Translations under genes and position numbers: made by a program
Notes under the pieces: generated by a model
Seen by the model: only the letters and a program-made list of their open reading frames with translations
Database searches by the model: none
Told to the model about the DNA's origin: nothing
Shown here: piece after piece, positions 1 through 6,723 of the stretch
How positions within the stretch are numbered: the first letter of the stretch is position 1
Layout: every line of letters begins with the position of its first letter
DNA from: Alphaproteobacteria bacterium
GTDB lineage: Bacteria > Pseudomonadota > Alphaproteobacteria > Micavibrionales > Micavibrionaceae
Assembly (NCBI GenBank): GCA_021776015.1
Contig: JAJFGT010000074.1
Span: forward strand, 1 to 11,346
Length of the DNA: 11,346 bases
Reading direction: 5' to 3'

Positions 1-1554
1 CACGATTTAAATATGGATGATGTTCGTATAAAGGTTCAAGCTAACCTTGAAGATGTTTATTTCCCTGAGGCTGTCAAAGGAATGTCTCTCTCAGGAGGAC
101 CTCTTCTTCTTGAGGCCAGAGATGGTTTTTTCTCACTCAAGGGAAAGGGACAATTACAGGGAACACCCGTTGATCTTAACTATACAAAATATATTGATCT
201 TAAAAATGCACCCTTTATACAAAAAATAGAGGCAAGCCTTGTCGCTAACAAGGCTCTTCGTCATAAATTTGAGATAGAAGTTGATGAGTATATTTCTGGT
301 GAAATGCCACTTTCTATAGCTTATATTGAAAAATCTGGCCAAAAAACAAAAATTGATGTCGACGCAGACTTGACTCCTGTTGATTTCTTTCTTACCCCTC
401 TCGATTATAAGAAATCCATTGGGCAGCAAGGCCGCGCAAAAATGACTCTCTTTGCAAATAACGGATCCATTGAAGAAGTTTCAGATCTAAATATTACCTT
501 ACATGATGGGCATATAAAAAATGGACGGCTTATTTTTAAGAAGACAAAGGATAAGACTATCCTTCAACGCGTTCATTTTCCTGATATAAGCCTCCCTGAT
601 AATATAATATCTCTTGATTTAGAACATATGAAACGCAAGGATAAATCCGATGCCCTCAACATCGTAATTGCAGGAAAAAAATTAGACGCTAGACACCATA
701 TAGCGACAGATACTTTAAAAAGCTCTACCGATTCAAACAAAAACGATAAAACAGAAACACCTCTTATTATATCAGGAAGTGTAGATCGCTTAAGGGTTTC
801 TGATAAAGGAACATTCAATACTGTAAAATTTTATATTGATATCGCTCAAGCAGGGGATATCAATCAACTTGAGATGGATGCTCGTGCAGGACAGGGAGAT
901 ATTTATCTACGTTACAAACCTGATCCACTTTATAAAGATCTTAACTTTAAACTAGAAGCCAGTGATGCAGGGGCAACGCTTAAAGCAATGGATATCTATG
1001 AAAATATGAAGGGAGGACTTTTACTAATTGAAGCAGATCATCCTCGAAACAGACATCAAAATGATTTAGAGGGCATTGCACAGATTACTCACTTCAAAAT
1101 TGTTAATGCTCCTATTTTAGCCCGCCTCTTAAATTCAATGAGTCTCCCTGGGTTGCAACAATTATTAAATGGAGATGGTGTAGAATTTGGAAAAATGAAA
1201 ACGAACTTTCAACGGAAGAAAGTACAAACAGGTACAGAGCTTCTCTTTAAAAATGGGAGAACATCAGGATCAGAAATCGGATTAACATTTGAAGGAAAAA
1301 TTAACCAAGAAATTGGATTTGTTGATATTCAAGGAACCATTGTTCCTTTAAGCACCCTCAATAAAATTGTAGGATCTATCCCATTGATTGGACAGGTTTT
1401 AACAGGCGGTGGAGCTTTGATTGCAGCCACATATACGATGAAAAGTGCTCCAAACACTGGTGAAATAGAAGTTTTTGTTAACCCCCTCGCCGCTCTAACC
1501 CCAGGAATTTTAAGAAAAATTCTATTTGAGGGTGAAAGCCCCGCAGAGAAGTAA
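1..1554 (+). CDS. AsmA/YhdP-type (DUF3971) envelope protein, C-terminal part
   Basis: This is the 3' part of a longer gene. The reading frame is open to the first base of the window (codons for H-D-L-N precede the first ATG at 13), so the start lies outside. The visible 517 residues are mostly alternating beta-strand sequence. The last ~170 residues match the AsmA-like C-terminal region: a 'P-I-L-A-R-L-L-N-S-M-S-L-P-G' segment, 'G-x-I-V-P-L-S-T-L-N-K-I-V-G-S-I-P-L-I-G-Q-V-L-T-G' and the closing 'V-N-P-L-A-A-L-T-P-G-I-L-R-K-I-L'. Known members (YhdP, TamB, AsmA) are inner-membrane-anchored periplasmic bridges thought to move phospholipids to the outer membrane. The anchoring helix would be in the missing N-terminus. 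The gene converges on the S49 peptidase gene with only 7 bases between their stop codons, and no clear terminator hairpin is visible there. The family call is firm; the exact subfamily is not. Confidence 0.85.
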   Translation, partial: HDLNMDDVRIKVQANLEDVYFPEAVKGMSLSGGPLLLEARDGFFSLKGKGQLQGTPVDLNYTKYIDLKNAPFIQKIEASLVANKALRHKFEIEVDEYISGEMPLSIAYIEKSGQKTKIDVDADLTPVDFFLTPLDYKKSIGQQGRAKMTLFANNGSIEEVSDLNITLHDGHIKNGRLIFKKTKDKTILQRVHFPDISLPDNIISLDLEHMKRKDKSDALNIVIAGKKLDARHHIATDTLKSSTDSNKNDKTETPLIISGSVDRLRVSDKGTFNTVKFYIDIAQAGDINQLEMDARAGQGDIYLRYKPDPLYKDLNFKLEASDAGATLKAMDIYENMKGGLLLIEADHPRNRHQNDLEGIAQITHFKIVNAPILARLLNSMSLPGLQQLLNGDGVEFGKMKTNFQRKKVQTGTELLFKNGRTSGSEIGLTFEGKINQEIGFVDIQGTIVPLSTLNKIVGSIPLIGQVLTGGGALIAATYTMKSAPNTGEIEVFVNPLAALTPGILRKILFEGESPAEK

Positions 1555-1561
1555 GCCTTTT

Positions 1562-2497
1562 CTACAATCCGTAGCGGTTCCATTCCCCTTTTGATTCTAT
1601 AGAATCAATGACTTGAAGAACTAGATTATCCGTCTCCATTTCTATTTTTGACCCCAAGAAAGGAAGAAAGGAAAGAAGTTTTCTATCACTAGGACTACAC
1701 TCAACCATTGTAATATCCTCTCCAAATTTTTTGACCAAGAAACTATGAGCATCAGAAACTCCATCGACAAGACCTTTATCAACAGCCGTTTGTCCTGTCC
1801 AAAACTGCCCTTCAAATAAGGCAGCATCTGTTCCTTTAAGGCGTTTTCCACGTCGTGTTTTAACCCAATCCTTGAAGTTTTTATGAATATCCACTTGAAT
1901 TGATTTTAAGTGTTTAATATCAGCCTCTTCTTCGGCTAGAAAAGGATCCATAAAGCTTTTACTTTTTCCTGCTGTATGCACACGACGCTTAATCCCATAT
2001 TTTTTAATAAGATCTTCAAAACCAAAACTAGCACTGACAACACCAATCGATCCTACAATTGATGATTCCTGCACATAAATTTCATCTGCAATACACGACA
2101 ACCAATATCCCCCACTGGCGGCCACATCTTCAACAAATGCATACAGAGGAAGTTTCTCACTTTCCGTCAATTCTGTTCCTTGATTTTTTTGCTCTTCTTT
2201 TCGCTTTGCCTCTATGGCTTCTGCACGCTGACGCATATGAGCACTAATCAGCGAGCATTGAGCAGGCGCTCCTCCAGGAGAATTAATAACCATCACAACA
2301 GCTTTTACATCTTTAAGATCAAAAGCCTTATCGATCGCCTTAGAGAATTTGTGATAACTTACCCCATTCCGCTTATTGGCTTGATCTGCAATAACCCCTG
2401 AAAAACGAATTACTGCCACACGGGGAGAAACCCTCAATATTTTTTTCATGGCTGGGTATTTTTCAACCAACTTCATTTTAAATGCTTTACACTTCAT
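1562..2497 (-). CDS. S49 family (SppA/SohB-like) serine peptidase
   Basis: This 311-residue protein has the signal-peptide-peptidase core. An oxyanion-type 'I-N-S-P-G-G' lies at 71-76, the nucleophile Ser128 in 'A-A-S-G-G-Y-W', a 'V-G-S-I-G-V' strand at 148-153, and the probable catalytic Lys180 in 'A-G-K-S-K-S-F-M-D-P-F', equivalent to the Lys of the Ser/Lys dyad in SppA. It is a single-domain version. It has no hydrophobic N-terminal anchor, so it may act at the cytoplasmic face or peripherally, unlike membrane-anchored E. coli SppA. Family members degrade leftover signal peptides and other membrane-associated peptides. Its ATG overlaps the TGA of the upstream methyltransferase gene (ATGA, 2497-2494), so translation is probably coupled; an AAGGA-type ribosome binding site also lies just upstream. 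In many alphaproteobacteria this gene sits beside the polyprenyl synthase and methyltransferase genes, as here. Confidence 0.92.
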   Translation of the reverse strand: MKCKAFKMKLVEKYPAMKKILRVSPRVAVIRFSGVIADQANKRNGVSYHKFSKAIDKAFDLKDVKAVVMVINSPGGAPAQCSLISAHMRQRAEAIEAKRKEEQKNQGTELTESEKLPLYAFVEDVAASGGYWLSCIADEIYVQESSIVGSIGVVSASFGFEDLIKKYGIKRRVHTAGKSKSFMDPFLAEEEADIKHLKSIQVDIHKNFKDWVKTRRGKRLKGTDAALFEGQFWTGQTAVDKGLVDGVSDAHSFLVKKFGEDITMVECSPSDRKLLSFLPFLGSKIEMETDNLVLQVIDSIESKGEWNRYGL

Positions 2498-3219
2498 AGG
2501 AACAATCCTTCTCCATCTTTCAAAATTTTACATGCTTCCTTTGTATAGGCGCCTTTTGGCTCGTGAAACACAAGCCCTGAGCATAATTTTAGAGGCCCAT
2601 AACGATCTTTATACGCTCTCACAATAACACGTTTAGCATTTTCTCCTTCTTTGGCCCAAAGCGGAATAATTTCAAGTGAACCAAATTTTTTCTGTAACAA
2701 GATGATAATATCATCTAGACGTTCAATTCTATGTATTAATGTTAAAGAGCCCTTTGATTTTAAAAGCCTATGGGCATTCTTAATCCAAGTTTCAAGCGAT
2801 ATATCACTATTTTCATGACCATGCGCGACCGCTTTCAAAGAATCAGGAGATCTTAAATGCTGTCCTCCCTCATAAAAAGGTGGGTTACAAATAATATGAT
2901 CAAAAAGAAATTGAGACTTATAATCTTGAATCGATACACAATAAAAAGAAGACTCCGTCTCATTCAAACGTGCAAAATCAACATAGGTTTGTTCTATATC
3001 AATCCCTGTCAAGATAATCTCGGGAACACGGTGTTTTAAACATATCCCTGCGCTCCCTACACCACACCCTGCATCCAAGACATGATCCCCAGATCGAGCA
3101 GGACTCGCAGCACCAAGTGTAATACTCTCAATTCCTGGACGGAATCCTTCCTCAGGTTGAAGAATTTTAACAGCCTTATTTAAAAGATATATTTCTCTGT
3201 TCTGTGGGCGATCAAGCAT
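2494..3219 (-). CDS. SAM-dependent methyltransferase, tRNA1(Val) adenine-N6 (TrmN6/YfiC)-like
   Basis: This 241-residue protein is a class I methyltransferase of the COG4123 type. The SAM-binding loop 'V-L-D-A-G-C-G-V-G' is at 47-55, an acidic ribose-binding residue lies in 'G-I-D-I-E' (72-76), and the N6-adenine/N5-glutamine methyltransferase signature 'N-P-P-F' is at 112-115. The C-terminal 'S-G-L-V-F-H-E-P-K-G-A-Y-T-K-E-A' segment is typical of alphaproteobacterial members. In E. coli the family methylates A37 of tRNA-Val. That substrate is inferred here from the family. The 3' end overlaps the S49 peptidase start by four bases. The 5' end faces the polyprenyl synthase gene across a short divergent intergenic region. 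The ribosome binding site is weak: an AGGA lies about 15 bases before the ATG. I see no better in-frame start, and the 'R-P-Q-N' N-terminus looks complete for the family. Confidence 0.85.
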   Translation of the reverse strand: MLDRPQNREIYLLNKAVKILQPEEGFRPGIESITLGAASPARSGDHVLDAGCGVGSAGICLKHRVPEIILTGIDIEQTYVDFARLNETESSFYCVSIQDYKSQFLFDHIICNPPFYEGGQHLRSPDSLKAVAHGHENSDISLETWIKNAHRLLKSKGSLTLIHRIERLDDIIILLQKKFGSLEIIPLWAKEGENAKRVIVRAYKDRYGPLKLCSGLVFHEPKGAYTKEACKILKDGEGLFL

Positions 3220-3257
3220 AATTTTCTTGTTGTTTCCTGTGCTCTAGTCTAAAAATA

Positions 3258-3263
3258 TATAAT
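3258..3263 (+). promoter_or_regulatory. Candidate -10 box (TATAAT) for the polyprenyl synthase gene
   Basis: A perfect TATAAT lies in the divergent gap between the methyltransferase and ispB genes. No good -35 box sits 16-18 bases upstream. If it is used, transcription would start near 3270, which places the AGGGA and AUC (3284-3300) in the leader and makes the ATG at 3277 almost leaderless. The sequence is AT-rich, so chance is possible. Confidence 0.35.
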
Positions 3264-3283
3264 TACGGCTCAACTTATGACAT

Positions 3284-3288
3284 AGGGA
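3284..3288 (+). promoter_or_regulatory. Ribosome binding site (AGGGA) upstream of possible AUC start
   Basis: AGGGA ends nine bases before an in-frame AUC at 3298-3300, a normal spacing. It overlaps the in-frame TAG (3283-3285) that closes the frame. It is the only Shine-Dalgarno-like sequence well placed for the N-terminally extended polyprenyl synthase. It is too far (about 96 bases) from the ATG at 3385 to serve that codon. Confidence 0.4.
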
Positions 3289-3384
3289 AATAAAACTATC
3301 AAGGCACAAAACACAATCTCTGCCCCTCTTGATCTCCCCGTTGAGCAACCTCTTGAGAGACTTTCTAACTATCTTTCCTCTGAT

Positions 3385-4329
3385 ATGAAAGAGGTCAATA
3401 CTACGATTATAAGGGAAATGCACTCTGATGTTCCTCTCATCCCTCAATTGGCCAATTATTTAATTGCATCAGGAGGAAAACGACTTCGCCCTCTTTTAAC
3501 ACTTGCCACATCCCGCCTTCTTCAGGCAAACATGGAACATGCTTATAACCTTGCCGCTGCCGTTGAATTTATTCATACAGCGACTCTTCTTCATGATGAT
3601 GTTGTAGATGGAAGCCAAGAACGCAGAGGACAAACCTCAGCCAATCTTGTTTTTGGGAACCAAGAAACCGTTCTTGTTGGAGATTTTCTTTTCTCACGTG
3701 CCTTTCAATTAATGGTTAAAACAGAGTCTCTTGAAATTTTAGGCATTCTTTCAAAGGCCTCTTCTATCATCGCAGAAGGAGAAATTCTACAGCTTCAATA
3801 CCAAGGAAATCTTCTTATAGACTGGGATATTTACAAAAAAATGATTGGGGCAAAAACAGCCTCTCTTTTTTCTGCCTCATGTGAAATTAGTGGCGCCCTT
3901 GCCAAAGATAAAGCGGCACAGGATGCCCTAAGAACCTACGGATACAACCTAGGAATTGCTTTCCAAATCACAGATGACACACTTGATTATGAGGCACAAG
4001 AAGACAAGCTTGGGAAAAATATAGGCGATGATTTTCGGGAGGGGAAAATTACTGCCCCTATTCTCTTTGCTCTTGAACATGCCACTCTCACGGAAAGAGA
4101 GTTTTGGGAACGCACACTTGTCCGTCATGAAATCCAAAACAATGATCTTGAACATGCGACATCTCTTATGATAAGGCATGGAGCCCTTGAACGCTCTAAA
4201 GATTTAGCACGTGAATATGCCCAAAAAGCAACGCTCTCTTTAGAAAGCATTCCAACCCTCTCACTTGACAGGGAACTCATTTCTCTTTTGAAAGCCCTCC
4301 CCACATCTATCGTCTCAAGATTATCCTAA
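3385..4329 (+). CDS. ispB: trans-polyprenyl diphosphate synthase (octaprenyl/decaprenyl type)
   Basis: The enzyme extends farnesyl diphosphate with isopentenyl diphosphate to make the ubiquinone side chain. From the ATG at 3385 (314 residues), 'G-G-K-R-L-R-P' is at 30-36, the first Asp-rich motif 'D-D-V-V-D' at 71-75, 'V-G-D-F-L-F-S-R-A-F' at 98-107, and the second Asp-rich motif 'D-D-T-L-D' at 197-201, followed by 'G-D-D-F-R-E-G-K-I-T' at 214-223. The active site is therefore intact. The ATG at 3385 is unlikely to be the true start. It corresponds to the Met of 'Q-D-M' at residue 14 of E. coli IspB, has no ribosome binding site at proper spacing, and the frame continues upstream to 3286 with family-like sequence (P-L-E-R-L-S-N-Y-L-S-S-D). 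That stretch has no ATG, GTG or TTG; an AUC at 3298 follows an AGGGA at 3284-3288. The start is unresolved. Confidence 0.9.
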   Translation: MKEVNTTIIREMHSDVPLIPQLANYLIASGGKRLRPLLTLATSRLLQANMEHAYNLAAAVEFIHTATLLHDDVVDGSQERRGQTSANLVFGNQETVLVGDFLFSRAFQLMVKTESLEILGILSKASSIIAEGEILQLQYQGNLLIDWDIYKKMIGAKTASLFSASCEISGALAKDKAAQDALRTYGYNLGIAFQITDDTLDYEAQEDKLGKNIGDDFREGKITAPILFALEHATLTEREFWERTLVRHEIQNNDLEHATSLMIRHGALERSKDLAREYAQKATLSLESIPTLSLDRELISLLKALPTSIVSRLS

Positions 4330-4438
4330 AAGAGATAAGTATAAAACATCAATCAGATCGTGTGAAACATCTCATTTGATTTGTACTGGACAATCCATTG
4401 AGCTGTTTTACGGTTAATATTAATATTTATTTTTCACC

Positions 4439-5992
4439 CTAACGTTTGAGTGTGCCATAGATGATTTCATTGTCATTACTATTGAGGAGGACTTGATCAT
4501 GAAGTTCTGGGAGCAGAAATTTACGAATTTTCTGCACAGAATCTAGAGGAACAGGTACCATCTCATTAGTAAAATATGCATGGCATTGTCCCTTGGATTC
4601 ATCCGTAAACATTTCCTTCAGTCTTGCTTTTGCTTTGTTTAAGACGCCCTCTTGCTCTACCGGATACAACGATAAAGCGTTAGAAACTATAATCGCATGG
4701 TTCAAATTTTTGCTCATATCATTGATTTGTTTTTTGTGGCCGATGGGTTTACCCGTGTCAACGAGGTCTTTATCTTTCCACTCTAATAGAGTTGTTGTAT
4801 CTGCAGTTTCTATTCTGCCAGAAACTTTCTTCAGAGTATTTTTATATGCCTTGTTGTATATATTTGGGTTTTCTGAGGCTAAAGAAGCTAAGTAGAAGGC
4901 CCAACTCACGACTTTTGAAGGGCTCAACTGAGAATAAGCATGATCAATAAAACCTTTGTGTGTTTTTAATGCATTATCAAGGTCAGGGCTACAATTATGG
5001 ATAAGCTTTAATGTTAACTCGGTTAGGCCTTCCTCTTTATATACAGAAAGTGTATTGGCAATTACAGGCTCTGCAATGGCTTTGTATGTTTCAGGAACAG
5101 TAGCCTCCTTCACAGCGTCTAGTGCCTCTGGTATTTTATAGATAGAAGTCGCCTTTAATTTCTCAATTTCTTGTTGTATATCAAGTGAACCTGTTTTTTC
5201 CGTTAAAGAAGCTAAATGAAGCAGTGAAGGCGTAAGTTGTTTTTTTATTGTTTTTATATCGCGCGATAAAAAGTACCATAGGGTTTTTTTATTAACCCTC
5301 CCTGATTTTCTTGCAATTCTATCATTCCCTTCTTCTAGGCTTTGTGCAGCTTTGTTCATTTTAGATAATTGATTTTGAAATTTTGAGCAGGCTTGTTCCA
5401 TAATGTGTTCTTGCTTTACAGGAAACTTTTCTAAAGCATTTAGAGTTATGATTGTATCTATAAATATTCCTGTCATACCTCGAAGAGCATTATCGCAACC
5501 AATCATATTTCCTGTTTTAACAGATTTACATAGGCCACCAATGCATTCATGTCTTGTTTCAGGCGTAGAATCTGCAGATTCTATACGTTCTGAAATGTTT
5601 TTTAGGGCATAATTATATGCTTTATCATATTGATTTGGCTGGTTTAAGTTTTTTAAAAGAAGATCCCTAGCCCAGTCTATTAATTTCGAAGAGTCCATAC
5701 GGGAGTAAACATAATCTATATATGTTTTATTTGTTTCTAAAGTATCATCAAAGTCAGGACTATATTCATGGGTGAGAGATATTATCCGTAGGCCATCATC
5801 AATATTCTGTGCTTTATCATGAAGAATGGGGATTCTATGATTTATAACATTTTTTGCAATATCTGCGTATATTGCCGGGGTTACGCCATGTGATTTAGCC
5901 TCTTTTAGTTCCAGAAGGTTCTGCAACGCTCTAGCTATATCTTGGTCAGGAATTTTTTTAAACTGTTCAATTGTTGCCTGTACGTCAATCAT
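4439..5992 (-). CDS. Hypothetical helical protein with two full-length tandem repeats
   Basis: I do not recognise this 517-residue protein. It is almost entirely alpha-helical in character, without a signal peptide or membrane segment. It consists of two diverged copies of one unit of about 260 residues. Unit A (about 2-268) opens with 'I-D-V-Q-A-T-I-E-Q-F-K-K-I-P' and unit B (about 269-517) with 'L-D-I-Q-Q-E-I-E-K-L-K'. Matched landmarks include 'S-P-D-F-D-D-T-L' (78-85) with 'S-P-D-L-D-N-A-L' (335-342), 'Y-D-K-A-Y-N-Y-A-L-K' with 'Y-N-K-A-Y-K-N-T-L-K', and 'R-I-E-S-A-D-S-T' (136-143) with 'R-I-E-T-A-D-T-T' (393-400). I chose the ATG at 5992 over one at 6034: unit A begins exactly there, a GGA-containing ribosome binding site lies ten bases upstream, and the overlap with the preceding gene falls to 8 bases. 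It is probably the last gene of the operon starting near 6586. Function unknown. Confidence 0.85.
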   Translation of the reverse strand: MIDVQATIEQFKKIPDQDIARALQNLLELKEAKSHGVTPAIYADIAKNVINHRIPILHDKAQNIDDGLRIISLTHEYSPDFDDTLETNKTYIDYVYSRMDSSKLIDWARDLLLKNLNQPNQYDKAYNYALKNISERIESADSTPETRHECIGGLCKSVKTGNMIGCDNALRGMTGIFIDTIITLNALEKFPVKQEHIMEQACSKFQNQLSKMNKAAQSLEEGNDRIARKSGRVNKKTLWYFLSRDIKTIKKQLTPSLLHLASLTEKTGSLDIQQEIEKLKATSIYKIPEALDAVKEATVPETYKAIAEPVIANTLSVYKEEGLTELTLKLIHNCSPDLDNALKTHKGFIDHAYSQLSPSKVVSWAFYLASLASENPNIYNKAYKNTLKKVSGRIETADTTTLLEWKDKDLVDTGKPIGHKKQINDMSKNLNHAIIVSNALSLYPVEQEGVLNKAKARLKEMFTDESKGQCHAYFTNEMVPVPLDSVQKIRKFLLPELHDQVLLNSNDNEIIYGTLKR

Positions 5993-6236
5993 AATAAAGA
6001 ATTCCTTTTTTAATTTTAAAAAGGATACTGACATTGCTTTTCATAATTGTCAATCTGTATTTTCCATAGCTGTCATTCTGTGTGCTGTATAATTTTTTGT
6101 ATGCCGCAATGTCTATGGCTAAAGAATGGTTGGTTTTTATAATTTGAGAAAGGCGCTTAAGGTCACTTATATAAACCTGCCCATTATCTTTATATAAGAG
6201 GTTTTTGATTTCTTCCAAAGCCTGTATCAGATTCAT
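5985..6236 (-). CDS. Hypothetical small protein (83 aa)
   Basis: This short protein is unrecognised. It is rich in Lys, Leu and Ile and has predicted helices over about residues 1-50 and a more strand-like C-terminus. There is no signal peptide, membrane segment or Cys. A good ribosome binding site (TAGGGAT) lies about six bases before the ATG. Its stop overlaps the start of the duplicated helical protein by 8 bases (ATGATTGA), so the two are likely translated together and perhaps work together. It lies 75 bases downstream of the small membrane protein gene and probably shares its transcript. Confidence 0.65.
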   Translation of the reverse strand: MNLIQALEEIKNLLYKDNGQVYISDLKRLSQIIKTNHSLAIDIAAYKKLYSTQNDSYGKYRLTIMKSNVSILFKIKKGILYYD

Positions 6237-6311
6237 TATTTATCCCTACGAACAGACATTCTGCACTCGTAAAGAGCTTAATGTAATATGGCTCAAAATC
6301 TACAAAAAATA

Positions 6312-6554
6312 TTACGAGAACATATCAAGTGTTAGAGTCTTTGCTTGAGGAGTTTCTGCTTCAATAATCTCTACAGGCGTATTCTCCTGTACTGGCTGAG
6401 GCTCTCCTCTTTCCATATTTGCCTGTGAATAAATACCTGCAACACCTAAAAAAAGAGGAAATGCAATAGTAATAAGTGATATGGCTGCTGGAATACGCCA
6501 ATCATCTTTTTGGCTAGAAATTGCTTGTGTTTGATTTTCTGATTGTTGAGACAT
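6312..6554 (-). CDS. Hypothetical single-pass membrane protein (80 aa)
   Basis: This 80-residue protein has a polar Gln/Ser-rich N-terminus (1-20), one hydrophobic helix (about 21-43, 'I-P-A-A-I-S-L-I-T-I-A-F-P-L-F-L-G-V-A-G') and a Pro/Glu-rich acidic tail (44-80). There is no cleavage site or lipobox, so it is probably an inner-membrane protein; the charge around the helix does not give a clear orientation. AAGGG ten bases before the ATG supports the start. It is the first gene after the promoter at 6593-6621 and probably leads an operon with the 83-residue protein and the duplicated helical protein. It matches no family I know. Confidence 0.7.
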   Translation of the reverse strand: MSQQSENQTQAISSQKDDWRIPAAISLITIAFPLFLGVAGIYSQANMERGEPQPVQENTPVEIIEAETPQAKTLTLDMFS

Positions 6555-6592
6555 GATAAAAACACCCTTCTTTTTTAAATTACGTAACCGAT

Positions 6593-6621
6593 AACATACA
6601 AGAAAATATGCTGTATGTCAA
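6593..6621 (-). promoter_or_regulatory. Near-consensus sigma-70 promoter of the minus-strand operon
   Basis: Read on the minus strand, a perfect -35 box TTGACA (6621-6616) is followed by exactly 17 bases and then TATGTT (6598-6593), four of six matches to the -10 consensus. Transcription would begin near 6586, leaving a leader of about 30 bases before the ATG at 6554. This is the clearest promoter in the window. Confidence 0.65.
6594..6618. promoter_or_regulatory. Inverted repeat inside the promoter, candidate operator
   Basis: ACATACA (6594-6600) and its exact reverse complement TGTATGT (6612-6618) are separated by 11 bases. The left arm covers most of the -10 box of the minus-strand promoter and the right arm overlaps three bases of its -35 box. 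A dimeric repressor bound here would block the promoter. The half-site centres are 18 bases apart, nearly two helical turns. A separate 8-bp palindrome, TTACGTAA (6580-6587), lies at the predicted transcription start. Confidence 0.5.
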
Positions 6622-6655
6622 ATAAATTATATTCACTCCTTTATGTTTTAATAAA

Positions 6656-6683
6656 TTGAAAATTATAAAATCAGTGATAATAC
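6656..6683 (+). promoter_or_regulatory. Possible promoter of the aerolysin-like gene
   Basis: TTGAAA (6656-6661) lies 16 bases before TAATAC (6678-6683), and the latter is preceded by a TG in extended -10 position (6675-6676). The -10 match itself is poor and the region is very AT-rich, so this is a weak call. It would give a leader of about 35 bases. Confidence 0.25.
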
Positions 6684-6723
6684 TTAAAGAGAATATTTTT
6701 TAATTTTATCAGAGGAGATAATA

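Noticed and set aside
1642..2401. Several 60-75 residue frames within the S49 peptidase gene on both strands
   Set aside because: They are shadows of a strongly conserved gene that occupies the whole stretch.
4330..4438. Terminator between the convergent polyprenyl synthase and helical protein genes
   Set aside because: Only an AT palindrome TTAATATTAA (4414-4423) and a bulged short stem near 4383-4397 are present; neither is a convincing terminator, and the 109 bases otherwise show nothing.
5993..6034. Longer start (ATG at 6034) for the duplicated helical protein
   Set aside because: It would overlap the preceding gene by 50 bases, has only a weak ribosome binding site, and adds residues outside the internal repeat. 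The ATG at 5992 fits all three criteria better.
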